A stretch of DNA of 44,996 nucleotides from Acidimicrobiales bacterium (GCA_036262515.1 DATAIT010000095.1:1-44996), one strand, 5' to 3'. Positions 26,255 through 34,830 are shown, counted from the first letter of the stretch. Numbers and translations: made by a program. The notes: generated from the sequence alone by a model not told the origin.

Positions 26255-26889
26255 GGCCGTACGCCGGCCAGGGAGAGGAACTCGCTGCGGGTGCCCGCTT
26301 CCTCACGGACGATGCCGTGGAGGGCCGACGTGACCGTGCGGGAGCCGGTTGCGCGCACCCCCCGCATCGTCATGCACAGGTGCTCTGCCTCGATCACGAC
26401 GCCGACGCCCCTCGGTTCGAGGTGCTCCTGGAGCCAGTCGGCGACCTGCTTGGTGAGGCGCTCCTGGACCTGGAGGCGACGGGCGAACAGCTCGACGACC
26501 CGGGCCAGCTTGGACAGCCCGATGATCCGGTCGCCGGGGAGATAGCCGACGTGCGCCACACCCTGGAACGGAAGGAGGTGGTGCTGGCACAGCGAGTGGA
26601 AGGCGATGTCCCTGGCGACCACCAGCTCGTCGTACCCCTCGTCGTTCGGGAAGGTCGTCACGTTGAAGGACCTGGGCGAGAGCAACTCGGCCAGACTCGC
26701 GGCCACGCGGCGGGGCGTGTCCCGGGTGTGCTCCTCGCCGGTGTCCTGACCGAGAGCGGCGAGCAGCTGGACGACGGCTGCCTCGGCGGCGGGAAGATCG
26801 ATCTCCGGCCCGCCATGGATCAGTCGGAGCTCGGGGGACCGTGTCGACGCGTGATGGAAGGCCGTTTGATCGGCGGACTTGAGGGTCAT
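26251..26889 (-). CDS. folE: GTP cyclohydrolase I
   Basis: The 212-residue enzyme makes 7,8-dihydroneopterin triphosphate from GTP, the entry to folate synthesis. Zinc-site residues are in FHSLCQHHLLPFQG (Cys, His) and AEHLCMTMRGV (second Cys); GLSKLARVVELFARRLQVQE and GSRTVTSALHG complete the signature. ATG 26889 is chosen over ATG 26907 because AAGGAGA lies 7 nt upstream of it. First gene of folE-gpgS-folP. It diverges from the DUF2231 gene across an AT-rich region with a small dyad. Confidence 0.95.
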   Translation of the reverse strand: MTLKSADQTAFHHASTRSPELRLIHGGPEIDLPAAEAAVVQLLAALGQDTGEEHTRDTPRRVAASLAELLSPRSFNVTTFPNDEGYDELVVARDIAFHSLCQHHLLPFQGVAHVGYLPGDRIIGLSKLARVVELFARRLQVQERLTKQVADWLQEHLEPRGVGVVIEAEHLCMTMRGVRATGSRTVTSALHGIVREEAGTRSEFLSLAGVRP

Positions 26890-26950
26890 CTGCCCGTCTC
26901 CTTGCATCGGGTCGTACTCCGACTCTAGATCGCAGCCGTGCTCCACTGTA

Positions 26951-26970
26951 TCACTAGCATTTGCTATCGT
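26951..26970. promoter_or_regulatory. AT-rich dyad between folE and the DUF2231 gene
   Basis: TAGCA (26955-26959) and TGCTA (26962-26966) form a tight inverted repeat; TATCGT (26965-26970) is a possible -10 for the plus strand, and TACAGT on the minus strand a possible -10 for folE. A shared operator for the divergent pair is plausible. Confidence 0.4.
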
Positions 26971-27006
26971 TAGAAGTCGCGGCACCACATCAGAGGAGGA
27001 GCTGCC

Positions 27007-27573
27007 ATGCGAGCCCTGTCGTTCCGACCCTCGCTCACCTTCCGAGGCCGGACGTTCAAAGGCCTGCGGGGGTGGGCGGGAAAGCCGCTGCACCCGCCTC
27101 TGACCGACGTCCCGGTGGGTGCGTACATCCTCGCGGCGGCGTTCGACGTCATCTCGTTCCTCGGAAGGGACCAGGAGTGGGCGCGCGACTTCCACCGGGC
27201 CGGTACCTTCACGCTCGTGGGAGGGGCGGCCGTCTCCGTCCTGGCCGCGCTGACGGGGTTCTGGGACTGGCTGAGATCCACCGAGAAGGGGACCCAGGCC
27301 CGCCGCACGGTGAATGCCCACGCGTGGACCATGGTCACGGTCACGGTCCTGGTGCTCACAGCCATCGGCCTCCGGCTGTTCGCCTTGGACGACGACAGCC
27401 ACACCAGCGCCGCCATCCTGGCGTTGAGTCTCGTCGTAGCGGGTCTGACCGCACTGGGCGGCACCATCGGCGGTTCGTTGGCGTACGACTACGGGTTCAA
27501 CGTCGAGACGGCCGGCGACCACCCCGTGTGGCACCCCTCGGAGGACGACGTCTTCCCAGGAGGTCACCGTTGA
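27007..27573 (+). CDS. DUF2231-family integral membrane protein
   Basis: The 188-residue protein has four predicted transmembrane segments, near residues 38-55, 67-87, 107-127 and 138-160. The motif GKPLHPPLTDVPVGAYILAA, with the HPxLTDxPxG core, is characteristic of DUF2231 membrane proteins, which often carry or accompany haem or Rieske functions; no such cofactor motif is obvious here. ATG 27007 has an excellent GAGGAGGAG site just upstream. It is divergent from folE and upstream of a ChaB gene. Function unknown. Confidence 0.82.
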   Translation: MRALSFRPSLTFRGRTFKGLRGWAGKPLHPPLTDVPVGAYILAAAFDVISFLGRDQEWARDFHRAGTFTLVGGAAVSVLAALTGFWDWLRSTEKGTQARRTVNAHAWTMVTVTVLVLTAIGLRLFALDDDSHTSAAILALSLVVAGLTALGGTIGGSLAYDYGFNVETAGDHPVWHPSEDDVFPGGHR

Positions 27574-27680
27574 CGGCTGCGCCGAGCGCGCCGCCGCGCC
27601 GCGCCGTCGTCGAGCCGAGCATCAGAACCGCCCGGGCGTGGGTACAAAGATCCGTCAGGACGACCGCGAAGGGAGCATCG

Positions 27681-28061
27681 ATGGCGAAGGTCGCGAAGAA
27701 GGACCTCCCGGGAACGATCCAGCGCTCACCAGCGAAGGCCCGGCGCACGTACGCGAAGACGCTCGAGTCCGCCCACGAGCAGTACGGGTCCGAGGAGCGC
27801 GCCCACCGGACGGCCCTGGCGTCCCTCAAGCACAGCTTCGAGAAGGTCGGGGACCACTGGGCGCCCAAGAAGCGCAAGGGGCCCTCGGACGACCGGGCGG
27901 CGCGTGGCGGTGTCCGTGGCGGCGAGTCGGCCGGCGGGGTGGATGTGAGGGGTCACTCGAAGCAGGAGCTGTACGACCGGGCCAAGAAGCTCGGCGTCAA
28001 GGGCCGCTCGTCGATGACGAAGCTCGAGCTCGGCCAGGCCATCGCCCGCAAGCAGGATTGA
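27681..28061 (+). CDS. ChaB-family protein with C-terminal Rho-N/SAP-like domain
   Basis: The 126-residue basic protein has a ChaB domain at about residues 8-65 (DLPGTIQRSPAKARRTYAKT, GSEERAHRTALASLKHSFEK, VGDHWAPKKRKG) and a C-terminal Rho-N-like segment (SKQELYDRAKKLGVKGRSSM, TKLELGQAIARKQD). ChaB is named as a cation-transport regulator in E. coli, but these actinobacterial fusions look like small nucleic-acid-binding or plasmid/phage-style proteins. ATG 27681 follows GAAGGGAG. TACAAA at 27643-27648 is a possible -10. Confidence 0.85.
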   Translation: MAKVAKKDLPGTIQRSPAKARRTYAKTLESAHEQYGSEERAHRTALASLKHSFEKVGDHWAPKKRKGPSDDRAARGGVRGGESAGGVDVRGHSKQELYDRAKKLGVKGRSSMTKLELGQAIARKQD

Positions 28062-28078
28062 TCGCCGGCAGCCCTTCC

Positions 28079-28127
28079 GGGTGCGGAAATCGACCGCCAG
28101 CGGCGCCAGCGGTGGGTTTCCGCACCC
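28079..28127 (+). terminator. Long hairpin between the ChaB gene and icd
   Basis: GGGTGCGGAAA (28079-28089) and TTTCCGCACCC (28117-28127) are exact inverted repeats of 11 bp; inside them ACCGC and GCGGT also pair. No T-tract. It is a likely terminator for the ChaB transcript and lies 57 nt upstream of the icd -10. Confidence 0.55.
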
Positions 28128-28183
28128 AGAACCGGCAGGGCGGGTTGCCGGAACCGGCGGATCTCCCCGCCCGGCTCGGTGAG

Positions 28184-28189
28184 TAGCAT
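28184..28189 (+). promoter_or_regulatory. Putative -10 of leaderless icd
   Basis: TAGCAT ends 6 nt before ATG 28196; no Shine-Dalgarno sequence. Confidence 0.5.
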
Positions 28190-28195
28190 CCGCCG

Positions 28196-29392
28196 ATGGC
28201 AGAGACGATCACCATGGGGGCCGACGGGAAGCTCCGCGTCCCCGACGAACCCGTGATCCCCTACATCGAGGGGGACGGCACGGGCGTCGACATCTGGCCC
28301 GCCGCCCAGCAGGTGCTCGATGCGGCGGCCGCCAAGCACGGAAGGCGCATCGCCTGGCGTGAAGTCCTCGCCGGCGAGAAGGCTTTCAACCAGACGGGCG
28401 AGTGGCTGCCGGGGGCGACGGTCACGGCCTTCCGCGACCACCTCATCGGCATCAAGGGACCGCTCACCACGCCCGTCGGTGGCGGGATCCGCTCGCTCAA
28501 CGTCGCCCTTCGCCAGATCCTCGACCTCTACGTGTGCCTGCGCCCCGTGCGCTGGTTCACGGGCGTGCCCTCGCCGGTGAAGCACCCCGAGAAGGTCGAC
28601 ATGGTGATCTTTCGGGAGAACACCGAGGACATCTATGCCGGCCTCGAGGTGGAGCAGGGGACCGAGGCGGCGGACCGCATGATCAAGCTGCTCCACGCCG
28701 AGTTCGGCTGGGACGTCCGACCCGACTCGGGCGTGGGCATCAAGCCCATCTCGGTCACCGGCTCCAAGCGCCTGGTCCGGGCGGCGATCGAGTACGCGGC
28801 GCAGCACGGGCGCAGGAGCGTCACCCTCGTGCACAAGGGCAACATCCAGAAGTTCACCGAGGGGGCCTTCCGCAACTGGGGCTACGACGTCACGCGCGAG
28901 GAGTTCGCCGACGTGGCCGTCACCTGGGACGACTGCAACGGTCATCCGGGCGACCGCATCCTCGTGAAGGACGCCATCGCCGACATCACCCTGCAGCAGG
29001 TGCTCACCCGGCCCGAGGAGTTCGACGTGATCGCCACCACCAATCTCAACGGCGACTACCTGTCCGACGCCCTCGCCGCGCAGGTCGGCGGCATCGGCAT
29101 CGCCCCCGGGGCCAACATCAACTACGTCACCGGGCACGGGCTCTTCGAGGCCACGCACGGCACCGCTCCGAAGTATGCGGGCCAGGACAAGGTGAACCCC
29201 GGATCGCTCCTCCTGTCGGGTGTGCTCATGTTCGAGCACCTGGGTTGGAAGGACGCGGCGGCCGACATCGTGCGGGCGCTCGGAGCCACCATCGGAGAGG
29301 GCATCGTCACCTACGACTTCGCCCGCCTGCGAGAGGGCGCCACCGAGGTGCGCTGCTCGCAGTTCGCAGCGGCCGTCGTGGAGCGCCTGTAG
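28196..29392 (+). CDS. icd: Isocitrate dehydrogenase (NADP-type, homodimeric)
   Basis: The 398-residue enzyme oxidatively decarboxylates isocitrate to 2-oxoglutarate. Motifs: [39 protein letters not shown] with the substrate-binding Ser, [46 protein letters not shown], and [17 protein letters not shown]. These match the E. coli-like type I family; the coenzyme-discriminating Lys/Tyr region ([10 protein letters not shown]) favours NADP. The mycobacterial monomeric type is not this family. It is about 20 residues shorter than E. coli Icd. Confidence 0.94.
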   Translation: MAETITMGADGKLRVPDEPVIPYIEGDGTGVDIWPAAQQVLDAAAAKHGRRIAWREVLAGEKAFNQTGEWLPGATVTAFRDHLIGIKGPLTTPVGGGIRSLNVALRQILDLYVCLRPVRWFTGVPSPVKHPEKVDMVIFRENTEDIYAGLEVEQGTEAADRMIKLLHAEFGWDVRPDSGVGIKPISVTGSKRLVRAAIEYAAQHGRRSVTLVHKGNIQKFTEGAFRNWGYDVTREEFADVAVTWDDCNGHPGDRILVKDAIADITLQQVLTRPEEFDVIATTNLNGDYLSDALAAQVGGIGIAPGANINYVTGHGLFEATHGTAPKYAGQDKVNPGSLLLSGVLMFEHLGWKDAAADIVRALGATIGEGIVTYDFARLREGATEVRCSQFAAAVVERL

Positions 29393-29402
29393 GCCGATCC
29401 GC

Positions 29403-29424
29403 CCGGCGCCGCCGGCGGCGCCGG
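29403..29424 (+). terminator. Perfect 22-bp GC palindrome between icd and mdh
   Basis: Bases 29403-29424 form an exact inverted repeat centred on 29413/29414 (half-site CCGGCGCCGCC). It starts 10 nt after the icd stop and ends 6 nt before the mdh -10. It is probably a terminator. Confidence 0.5.
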
Positions 29425-29430
29425 AATCGC

Positions 29431-29436
29431 TAGTGT
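29431..29436 (+). promoter_or_regulatory. Putative -10 of leaderless mdh
   Basis: TAGTGT ends 6 nt before GTG 29443; no Shine-Dalgarno sequence. Confidence 0.5.
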
Positions 29437-29442
29437 CGTCCC

Positions 29443-30432
29443 GTGGCGAACACGAGGCCCGTCCGGGTGGCAGTCACGGGCGCAGCCGGGCAGATCGGGT
29501 ATGCGCTGCTGTTCCGGATCGCCGCCGGCGACCTGCTCGGGCCCGATCAACCCGTGGAGGTGAGGCTCCTCGAGATCGAGCCGGCCCTGCCGGCGCTGCA
29601 CGGCATCGCCATGGAGCTGTCCGACTGCGCCTTCCCGCTGCTCGCGGGCGTGGAGACGACGTCGGATCCCGGTGTGGCCTTCGACGGCGTGTCGTGGGCG
29701 CTGCTCGTCGGCTCGGTGCCCCGAAAAGCCGGCATGGAGCGGCGCGACCTGCTCACCGTCAACGGGGGGATCTTCGGGCCCCAGGGGCGGGCGCTGGCCG
29801 CCGCCGCGGGGGGTGACGTGCGGGTGCTCGTCGTGGGCAACCCGTGCAACACCAACTGCCTCATCGCCCGCACGAACGCCCGGGAGATCCCGGCCGAGCG
29901 GTGGTTCGCCATGACCCGCCTCGATCAGAACCGGGCCCGTGCCCTGCTGGCGGCCCGCGCCGGTGTGCCGGTCACCGACGTGGCCAACCTGGCCATCTGG
30001 GGGAACCACTCCAACACCCAGTTCCCCGATGCGGCCAACGCCACCATCGGAGGGAAGCCAGCGCCCCAGGTGATCGGCGACGACGAGTGGCTTCGGGGCG
30101 AGTTCATCACCACGGTGCAACAGCGTGGTTCCGCCGTCCTAGCCGCCCGCGGGTCGTCGTCGGCGGCGTCGGCCGCCAACGCCGTCGTCGACTCCGTGCG
30201 CAGCATCCACACGCCCACGCCACCTGGCGACAACGCGGCACTGGCGGTGGTGAGCCAGGGCGAGTACGGCGTTCCCGAAGGGCTCCAGTTCGGCTACCCG
30301 GTGCGTACCGACGGGTCGACTTGGGCGGTGGTCGAGGGATTCGCGTTCGACGACTTCGCCCGCGAGCGCATCCGGATCACCACCGAGGAGTTGGAGGGTG
30401 AGCGGGCCGAGGTGAAGGACCTGCTCGGATGA
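29443..30432 (+). CDS. mdh: Malate dehydrogenase
   Basis: The 329-residue enzyme interconverts malate and oxaloacetate. It is the cytosolic-type MDH seen in actinobacteria: [19 protein letters not shown] (NAD-binding loop), [35 protein letters not shown] (mobile active-site loop with Arg), [22 protein letters not shown], and [12 protein letters not shown] with the catalytic His. The length is normal. GTG 29443 follows TAGTGT by 6 nt. ogt overlaps its stop by 4 nt. Confidence 0.95.
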   Translation: MANTRPVRVAVTGAAGQIGYALLFRIAAGDLLGPDQPVEVRLLEIEPALPALHGIAMELSDCAFPLLAGVETTSDPGVAFDGVSWALLVGSVPRKAGMERRDLLTVNGGIFGPQGRALAAAAGGDVRVLVVGNPCNTNCLIARTNAREIPAERWFAMTRLDQNRARALLAARAGVPVTDVANLAIWGNHSNTQFPDAANATIGGKPAPQVIGDDEWLRGEFITTVQQRGSAVLAARGSSSAASAANAVVDSVRSIHTPTPPGDNAALAVVSQGEYGVPEGLQFGYPVRTDGSTWAVVEGFAFDDFARERIRITTEELEGERAEVKDLLG

Positions 30433-30923
30433 GGCAGGCCACCTGGGTGGAGGCGTCGCCGCTCGGGCCGCTGTACGTCGTCACGTCGGCCACCGGGCTG
30501 CGGCTGCTGGACCTGCGCGGTCCCGGTGAGAAGGCGGTGCCCGGCGATGCACCGGTGGAAGCGGTGGCCGCGCCGCTGCGGGCCTACTTCGGCGGCGATC
30601 TCGACGCCATCGACGACGTCCCCGTCGACTTGGAGGGACGCACCGCCTTCAGCCTGGCCGTGCTCACCGCGCTGCGCACCGTGCGGGCGAAGACGCTCAC
30701 CAGCTACGGGCGGCTGGCAGCTGCGGCCGGGCGCCCCTCGGCGGGGCGGGCCGTGGGTCGGGCCGTCGGTGCCAACCCGGTGCCCATCGTGGTCCCGTGT
30801 CACCGCGTGGTGGCTGGCGACGGCGCTCTCGGCGGGTTCTCCGGAGGTCTCGACGTGAAGCGCTGGCTGCTGGCCCACGAGGGCCACCCCGTGGACGGGC
30901 GGCGGCCGCTCGGCTTCTCCTAG
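30429..30923 (+). CDS. ogt: Methylated-DNA--protein-cysteine methyltransferase
   Basis: The 164-residue protein repairs O6-methylguanine by irreversible alkyl transfer to Cys124 in the motif [13 protein letters not shown]. The preceding helix-turn-helix ([20 protein letters not shown], then [12 protein letters not shown]) binds the DNA minor groove. It has the N-terminal ribonuclease-like domain but no Ada regulatory part. The ATG overlaps the mdh stop (ATGA), an unexpected partner for a repair gene. It converges on the next gene with a 4-nt overlap at CTAG. Confidence 0.94.
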   Translation: MRQATWVEASPLGPLYVVTSATGLRLLDLRGPGEKAVPGDAPVEAVAAPLRAYFGGDLDAIDDVPVDLEGRTAFSLAVLTALRTVRAKTLTSYGRLAAAAGRPSAGRAVGRAVGANPVPIVVPCHRVVAGDGALGGFSGGLDVKRWLLAHEGHPVDGRRPLGFS

Positions 30924-31147
30924 GAGGAAGCGCGGACCCGGGGCGCGGCGAGAGCCACGCCTCGTCGCTCGAGGAACGCCAGCTTGCGGGCGATGGCGTC
31001 CTCCCACAACCCGAGGTCGAGCTCGAAGTGGGCACGGTCACCCTCTTCGTAGGCGTGTTCGAGTGCGTCGAAGGCGGCATCCTCGGCGTCGAGCAGTTCC
31101 CGATACCGCTTCAGGAAGTGATCGTCGATCACCTCGGCCAGCGTCAC
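30920..31147 (-). CDS. Small helical protein of unknown function
   Basis: A 75-residue acidic protein beginning MTLAEVIDDHFLKRYRELLD and continuing with AEDAAFDALEHAYEEGDRAH, then FELDLGLWEDAIARKLAFLE. It looks like two or three amphipathic helices. GTG 31147 has AAGGGAGA upstream, supporting translation. It is divergent from the DUF2087 regulator across a perfect palindrome, so it may be that regulator's target. No family recognised. Confidence 0.65.
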   Translation of the reverse strand: MTLAEVIDDHFLKRYRELLDAEDAAFDALEHAYEEGDRAHFELDLGLWEDAIARKLAFLERRGVALAAPRVRASS

Positions 31148-31164
31148 GTGCGTCTCCCTTCGGT

Positions 31165-31195
31165 TCCCTCACGGACCTGTGAGGGAGCGTACCGT
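31165..31195 (+). promoter_or_regulatory. 22-bp palindrome and -10 upstream of the DUF2087 regulator
   Basis: TCCCTCAC (31165-31172) and GTGAGGGA (31179-31186) are exact inverted repeats with a 6-nt spacer. TACCGT (31190-31195) follows and ends 7 nt before GTG 31203. The dyad lies 18 nt upstream of the divergent small gene, so one factor could control both. Confidence 0.6.
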
Positions 31196-31202
31196 TCACG
31201 GC

Positions 31203-31805
31203 GTGCCCCGTCACGGCGTCGATGCGTCCGGTCGCTCCGAGGAGGGTCCGAGGCCGGCGCCCCCGGCCGCCGCCCTGGTCGGCCTCCTCGCCGACGAGGA
31301 CCGGCTGCGCTGTCTCGCCGCCGTCGTCCTCGGCGCGACCACCGCCGCCGAGGTCGCCGAGCGCAGCGGGCTCGAGCTCCGCAGCGCGATCCGCGCCCTC
31401 GAGCGGCTGGCCGGGGCCGGGCTTGTCGATCGCGGCCCGGGCGGCTTGGCCGTGCGCGTGGCCCTGTTCCGGGAGGCGGCGCGTGCCGCCGCCTCCGAGC
31501 GACCCGACGTCGACCCCGAACGCCTCGGGGCCACGCCCGAGCAGGCCGGCGTCCTGCGGAAGTTCGTATCGGCGGACGGGCGCCTGGCGTCGATCCCGAC
31601 GGCGAAGGCGAAGCGCCTCGTGGTGCTCGACTTCCTGGCCGGCCGATTCGAGCCGGGCCGGGTCTACCCGGAGAACGACGTGAACGGCATCCTGGGCCGC
31701 GTCCACGACGACTATGCCGCCCTCCGCCGCTACCTCGTCGACGAGGGGTTCCTGGAGCGGCGCGACGGCTTCTACTGGCGGGCCGGCGGCACCTACGAGG
31801 TCTGA
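31203..31805 (+). CDS. HTH regulator with DUF2087 domain
   Basis: The 200-residue protein has an ArsR-like winged helix (about residues 22-90: LVGLLADEDRLRCLAAVVLG, TAAEVAERSGLELRSAIRAL, ERLAGAGLVDRG) and a C-terminal DUF2087 domain (LRKFVSADGRLASIPTAKAK, VLDFLAGRFEPGRVYPENDV, YAALRRYLVDEGFLERRDGF, YWRAGG). Such proteins are putative repressors of unknown ligand. GTG 31203 is chosen because TACCGT sits 7 nt upstream; GTG 31179 lies inside the palindrome and is less likely. The 3' end overlaps the convergent DUF2510 gene by 13 nt. Confidence 0.82.
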   Translation: MPRHGVDASGRSEEGPRPAPPAAALVGLLADEDRLRCLAAVVLGATTAAEVAERSGLELRSAIRALERLAGAGLVDRGPGGLAVRVALFREAARAAASERPDVDPERLGATPEQAGVLRKFVSADGRLASIPTAKAKRLVVLDFLAGRFEPGRVYPENDVNGILGRVHDDYAALRRYLVDEGFLERRDGFYWRAGGTYEV

Positions 31806-32500
31806 GGGTTTCCGGTGAAGGTGCACCTGGGCATGTCGTTGCCCTTGGAGAACCCGAAGATCCGCTTGGCCAGCTTCTGGCTGTCCGCGCTGAGCTGGCG
31901 GGACCGGTCCTGGTCCTCGGCCCGGATGGAGTCGGCGAACTGGCGGCCGATGGCGATGTAGGCGTCCCAGTCGTCGAGCCAGCGGTCGATCTCTGTGCCG
32001 TCGGCGGCGCTGGCCACCGGCAGCTTCCGGAGGTCGGAGGCCAGGGCGGCGAGCCCGTCGGCCGCCTTGTCGATCCGGGCCGCGAACTGGGCGGGCGTGC
32101 CGTTGTCCTCGCGTGCCTCGGGTCGGTCGGCGAACAGCTTCGGCAGGGCGGTGGCGCACAGCTCGTCGGCCCGGCCCGTGTAGGCGGCGTCGTGCACGGT
32201 CCGGGCAGGGATCTCGATCCCCGAGCCCAGCCAGGCGGGAACGCTGATGACGAGGAAGGCCAGCAGCAGGGCACCACCGGCCAGCAGGTACCAGCGGCGG
32301 CGCGACACGGGCGCCGGTGGTCCCGGATCCTCACCTTGCCCGCCGCCGGCGACGACGAGGCCGGCCGAGCGCGGCTGTGCCGCCCACGACGGCTTCGGCC
32401 TGCGCTCACTGCCCCAGCGCTTGCCGTTCCAGTGCCGCAGGGAGGCGGGATCGTCGGGGTCGGGGTGCCAACCCGGCACGCGCGGACGGGTCGTCGGCAT
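31793..32500 (-). CDS. DUF2510 membrane-anchored protein
   Basis: The 235-residue protein starts with a DUF2510 module (PGWHPDPDDPASLRHWNGKR W), a short Trp-rich domain common at the N-terminus of actinobacterial membrane proteins. A transmembrane helix follows at about residues 70-90 (WYLLAGGALLLAFLVISV), then a roughly 140-residue helical outer domain with two cysteines (DELCATALP and MPRCTFTG), likely disulfide-bonded. Function unknown. ATG 32500 overlaps the stop of the SCP2 gene by one base (TGATG), so the two are co-transcribed. Confidence 0.78.
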   Translation of the reverse strand: MPTTRPRVPGWHPDPDDPASLRHWNGKRWGSERRPKPSWAAQPRSAGLVVAGGGQGEDPGPPAPVSRRRWYLLAGGALLLAFLVISVPAWLGSGIEIPARTVHDAAYTGRADELCATALPKLFADRPEAREDNGTPAQFAARIDKAADGLAALASDLRKLPVASAADGTEIDRWLDDWDAYIAIGRQFADSIRAEDQDRSRQLSADSQKLAKRIFGFSKGNDMPRCTFTGNPQTS

Positions 32501-32892
32501 CAGTCGTACGTGGTGCGTTCACGCACGGCGGCCAGCGCGGCGGCCACCCCCTGGAGGGCGGCCTGGTGGCGCACCAGCACGCCGATGTCGCCGGCCAGCT
32601 TGGCCCGCCCGGCGAGGATGGCGTCCTCCACCGCCAGCTCGCCGCGGCTCACGGCGACGGCTGTCGCGTAGGACTGGGTGACGGTGGCGTCCGGCCGCTC
32701 GGCGTCGCCCCGGCCCACCTGGATGGCTCCGTCGTCCACGCGGATCCAGTAGCGCACGTCGCCGTCCGGGAGACCGGTGACCACCTGTTGGATGACGACC
32801 TGCGCCCCTGCGGTGACCGGCCCGAGGCCGTCGGCGGCGCGGGCAGTCCGGTCGAGGTCGTCGAACCACGCCGGGCTGAGGTACGCGGCCAC
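32500..32892 (-). CDS. SCP2 sterol-binding-domain protein
   Basis: The 130-residue protein is a stand-alone SCP2-like fold: VVIQQVVTGLPDGDVRYWIR, VDDGAIQVGRGDAERPDATV, TQSYATAVAVSRGELAVEDA, and ILAGRAKLAGDIGVLVRHQA. SCP2 domains hold lipids or acyl chains in a hydrophobic tunnel. It is coupled to the DUF2510 membrane protein (TGATG). The GTG at 32892 is the likely start; TAGACC lies 6 nt upstream on the minus strand. Bases 32893-32945 hold no other feature. Confidence 0.82.
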   Translation of the reverse strand: MAAYLSPAWFDDLDRTARAADGLGPVTAGAQVVIQQVVTGLPDGDVRYWIRVDDGAIQVGRGDAERPDATVTQSYATAVAVSRGELAVEDAILAGRAKLAGDIGVLVRHQAALQGVAAALAAVRERTTYD

Positions 32893-32945
32893 GCCTCAGG
32901 TCTACAGCGATTCGCGATCGTGGGCCAAAGCCGCCGGACCTGCCG

Positions 32946-33788
32946 TCACGAGCGCCGGGTCAGCTCGACCGTCACCTTGAGCGCCTGGGCGGGACCGCCC
33001 CGGTAGATGCCCTTCAAGGGGCTCACGTCGGCGTAGTCCCGGGCTCGGCCGACGACGACGTGGCGCTCGCCCACCGGCTCGCCGTTGGTGGGGTCGAGGG
33101 GGACCCAGTCGCCCACCCATGCCTCGACCCACGCGTGGCTCTGACCGGTGATCGTGTCGCCCACGTTGGCGTGGCGATCGGGGAACAGGTAGCCCGACGT
33201 GTAGCGCGCCGGGATTCCCATCGCCCGCAGGAGCGCGAGGGTGACGTGGGCGAAGTCCTGGCACACGCCTCCACCCTGGGCCAGCGCCTCGGCACCGGGG
33301 GTCGACGCCGTCGTGGCACCGGCCTGGTAGCGCAGCCGGGAGCGGGCCCATTCGACGGTGGCGTGGCACACCTCGAGTGGGTCGTTCCCGGCCTTGAGCG
33401 AGCAGGCGGTGTCGGTGAGCTCGTCGTTGATCGTGGCGTAGGGCGTCGCCGCCAGGAGCTCGGCGAACTCGTCCGCCACCTCCGGACGGGTGAGCAGCTC
33501 CCACCCGATGGCATCGGGCGGTGGCATCGGTGGTGACGTCTCCACCACCGAGCTGCCCGTGACGGCCAGCTCGGTGTGGGGCTCGTGCACCTCGAAGGCG
33601 TCGACCAGGGTGCCCCAGTAGTCCCAGTAGCGGTAGACGCTGGCTCTCGGAGAGACGGTGACGGCGGCATCGAGCACCATCTGGCGGTCGGTGGAGAGCG
33701 GGGTGATCCGCGCCTCGTTGTACGACGACGTCACCTCGTTCCGGTACCGGTAGCCGCTGCGGTGGGTGATCTCGATCCGCCAGGTCAC
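32946..33788 (-). CDS. Transglutaminase-like protein with bacterial N-terminal domain
   Basis: The 280-residue protein has the bacterial transglutaminase-like N-terminal beta domain (about residues 1-90: WRIEITHRSGYRYRNEVTSS, YNEARITPLSTDRQ) and a papain-like transglutaminase core with all three catalytic positions: Cys in GGGVCQDFAHV, His in GQSHAWVEAWV, Asp in VPLDPTN. The family usually hydrolyses or cross-links peptide amides. It is the last gene of the minus-strand ATP-grasp/alpha-E operon, 22 nt after the alpha-E stop. No signal peptide, so probably cytoplasmic. Confidence 0.88.
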   Translation of the reverse strand: MTWRIEITHRSGYRYRNEVTSSYNEARITPLSTDRQMVLDAAVTVSPRASVYRYWDYWGTLVDAFEVHEPHTELAVTGSSVVETSPPMPPPDAIGWELLTRPEVADEFAELLAATPYATINDELTDTACSLKAGNDPLEVCHATVEWARSRLRYQAGATTASTPGAEALAQGGGVCQDFAHVTLALLRAMGIPARYTSGYLFPDRHANVGDTITGQSHAWVEAWVGDWVPLDPTNGEPVGERHVVVGRARDYADVSPLKGIYRGGPAQALKVTVELTRRS

Positions 33789-33810
33789 GGCGCTCCCTCG
33801 TGCAGCATGC

Positions 33811-34830
33811 TCATGTGGTCACCGGGTCGCTGTCGTGCTCGGCCGGCTCGGGCGACAACCGGAGGTGCTGGTCCCAGCCGGCCGGCTCGTCGTCGGCCAC
33901 GCCCTGGTTCCACGCCTGCGGGGCGCTCTGGCGGAAGAACCGCCTGGCGACGGCCTCGCCCGACTCGGCGCACGCCACCTGCAGGGCGTGCAGGTGCTCG
34001 GGCAGGTCACTGATCAGCTCGCTGACCCGCCGGAACTCGAGCTGCGTGCGGGCCCGGCCGAGCAGGCGGCGGGCCTCGTCGTCGACGCCCACCCGTCCGG
34101 CATCGGGCTCGAGCTCGGCCAGGCACTGCTCCGCCACACCGAGGGCATGGAAGGCGGAGCGGGGGAAGAGCCGGTCGAGGAGGAGGAACTCGGCCACCAG
34201 GGCGGGCTCGACGGCCCGGCGGTACGTGCGGAGGAAGGCTTCGTGGGCCGAGCACGACCGCAGGGTGGTGATCCAGCCGGGCTGGCCGGCCGGCTCACGG
34301 AAGCGGGCCAGGAGCAGCCGGGTGGTCATGTCGACGCGCTCGATGCTGCGGCCGAGGACGAGGAAGCGCCAGCCGTCGTCCCGGCTCATGGTCGAGTCGC
34401 CCAGGCCGGCCATGATGGCGGCCCGCTCCTTCACGTAGTTGAAGAAGGCGTGGGGACTGGTGGCGCTGGCCCGCTTGAGGTGCCGGGGCAGCGCGTTGTG
34501 TGTCGCGTTGAGGCACTCCCACATCTCGGCCGACAGGGCGTCGCGGGCGCCGCGGGCGTTCTCGTGGGCGGCCCGCAGCGATCGCACGATGGACACGGTG
34601 CCCCCGTCGTCGTAGGCGAGGATCCGCACGACCTCGGACACGTCGACCGCGGCGTCGCTCTCGGGGGTCACGCCCATGACCCCGAGGATGGCCGCGCAGG
34701 CCACGTCCTCGGCGACCGACGGGTCCTCCAGGAGGTGGTGGACGTGCACGTCGAGGATCCGGGCCACGTCCTCGGCCCGCTCGACGTAGCGGCCCACCCA
34801 GTACAGCGACTCGGCGATGCGGCTCAGCAC
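33811..34830 (-). CDS. Alpha-E domain protein (DUF403)
   Basis: The 339-residue all-helical protein begins VLSRIAESLYWVGRYVERAE, the diagnostic alpha-E start, and has LNATHNALPRHLKRA, FFNYVKERAAIMAGLGDSTM, and FLVLGRSIERVDMTTRLLLA. The alpha-E family accompanies circularly permuted ATP-grasp proteins and transglutaminases in a conserved cassette thought to make and process a peptide modification; its own activity is unproven. GTG 34830 overlaps the upstream ATP-grasp gene by 7 nt. The C-terminal about 25 residues are variable. Confidence 0.88.
   Translation of the reverse strand: MLSRIAESLYWVGRYVERAEDVARILDVHVHHLLEDPSVAEDVACAAILGVMGVTPESDAAVDVSEVVRILAYDDGGTVSIVRSLRAAHENARGARDALSAEMWECLNATHNALPRHLKRASATSPHAFFNYVKERAAIMAGLGDSTMSRDDGWRFLVLGRSIERVDMTTRLLLARFREPAGQPGWITTLRSCSAHEAFLRTYRRAVEPALVAEFLLLDRLFPRSAFHALGVAEQCLAELEPDAGRVGVDDEARRLLGRARTQLEFRRVSELISDLPEHLHALQVACAESGEAVARRFFRQSAPQAWNQGVADDEPAGWDQHLRLSPEPAEHDSDPVTT

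Noticed and set aside
31179-31202. An upstream GTG (31179) as the start of the DUF2087 regulator.
   Set aside because: It lies inside the palindrome and upstream of the -10 hexamer, so it would precede the expected transcript start.
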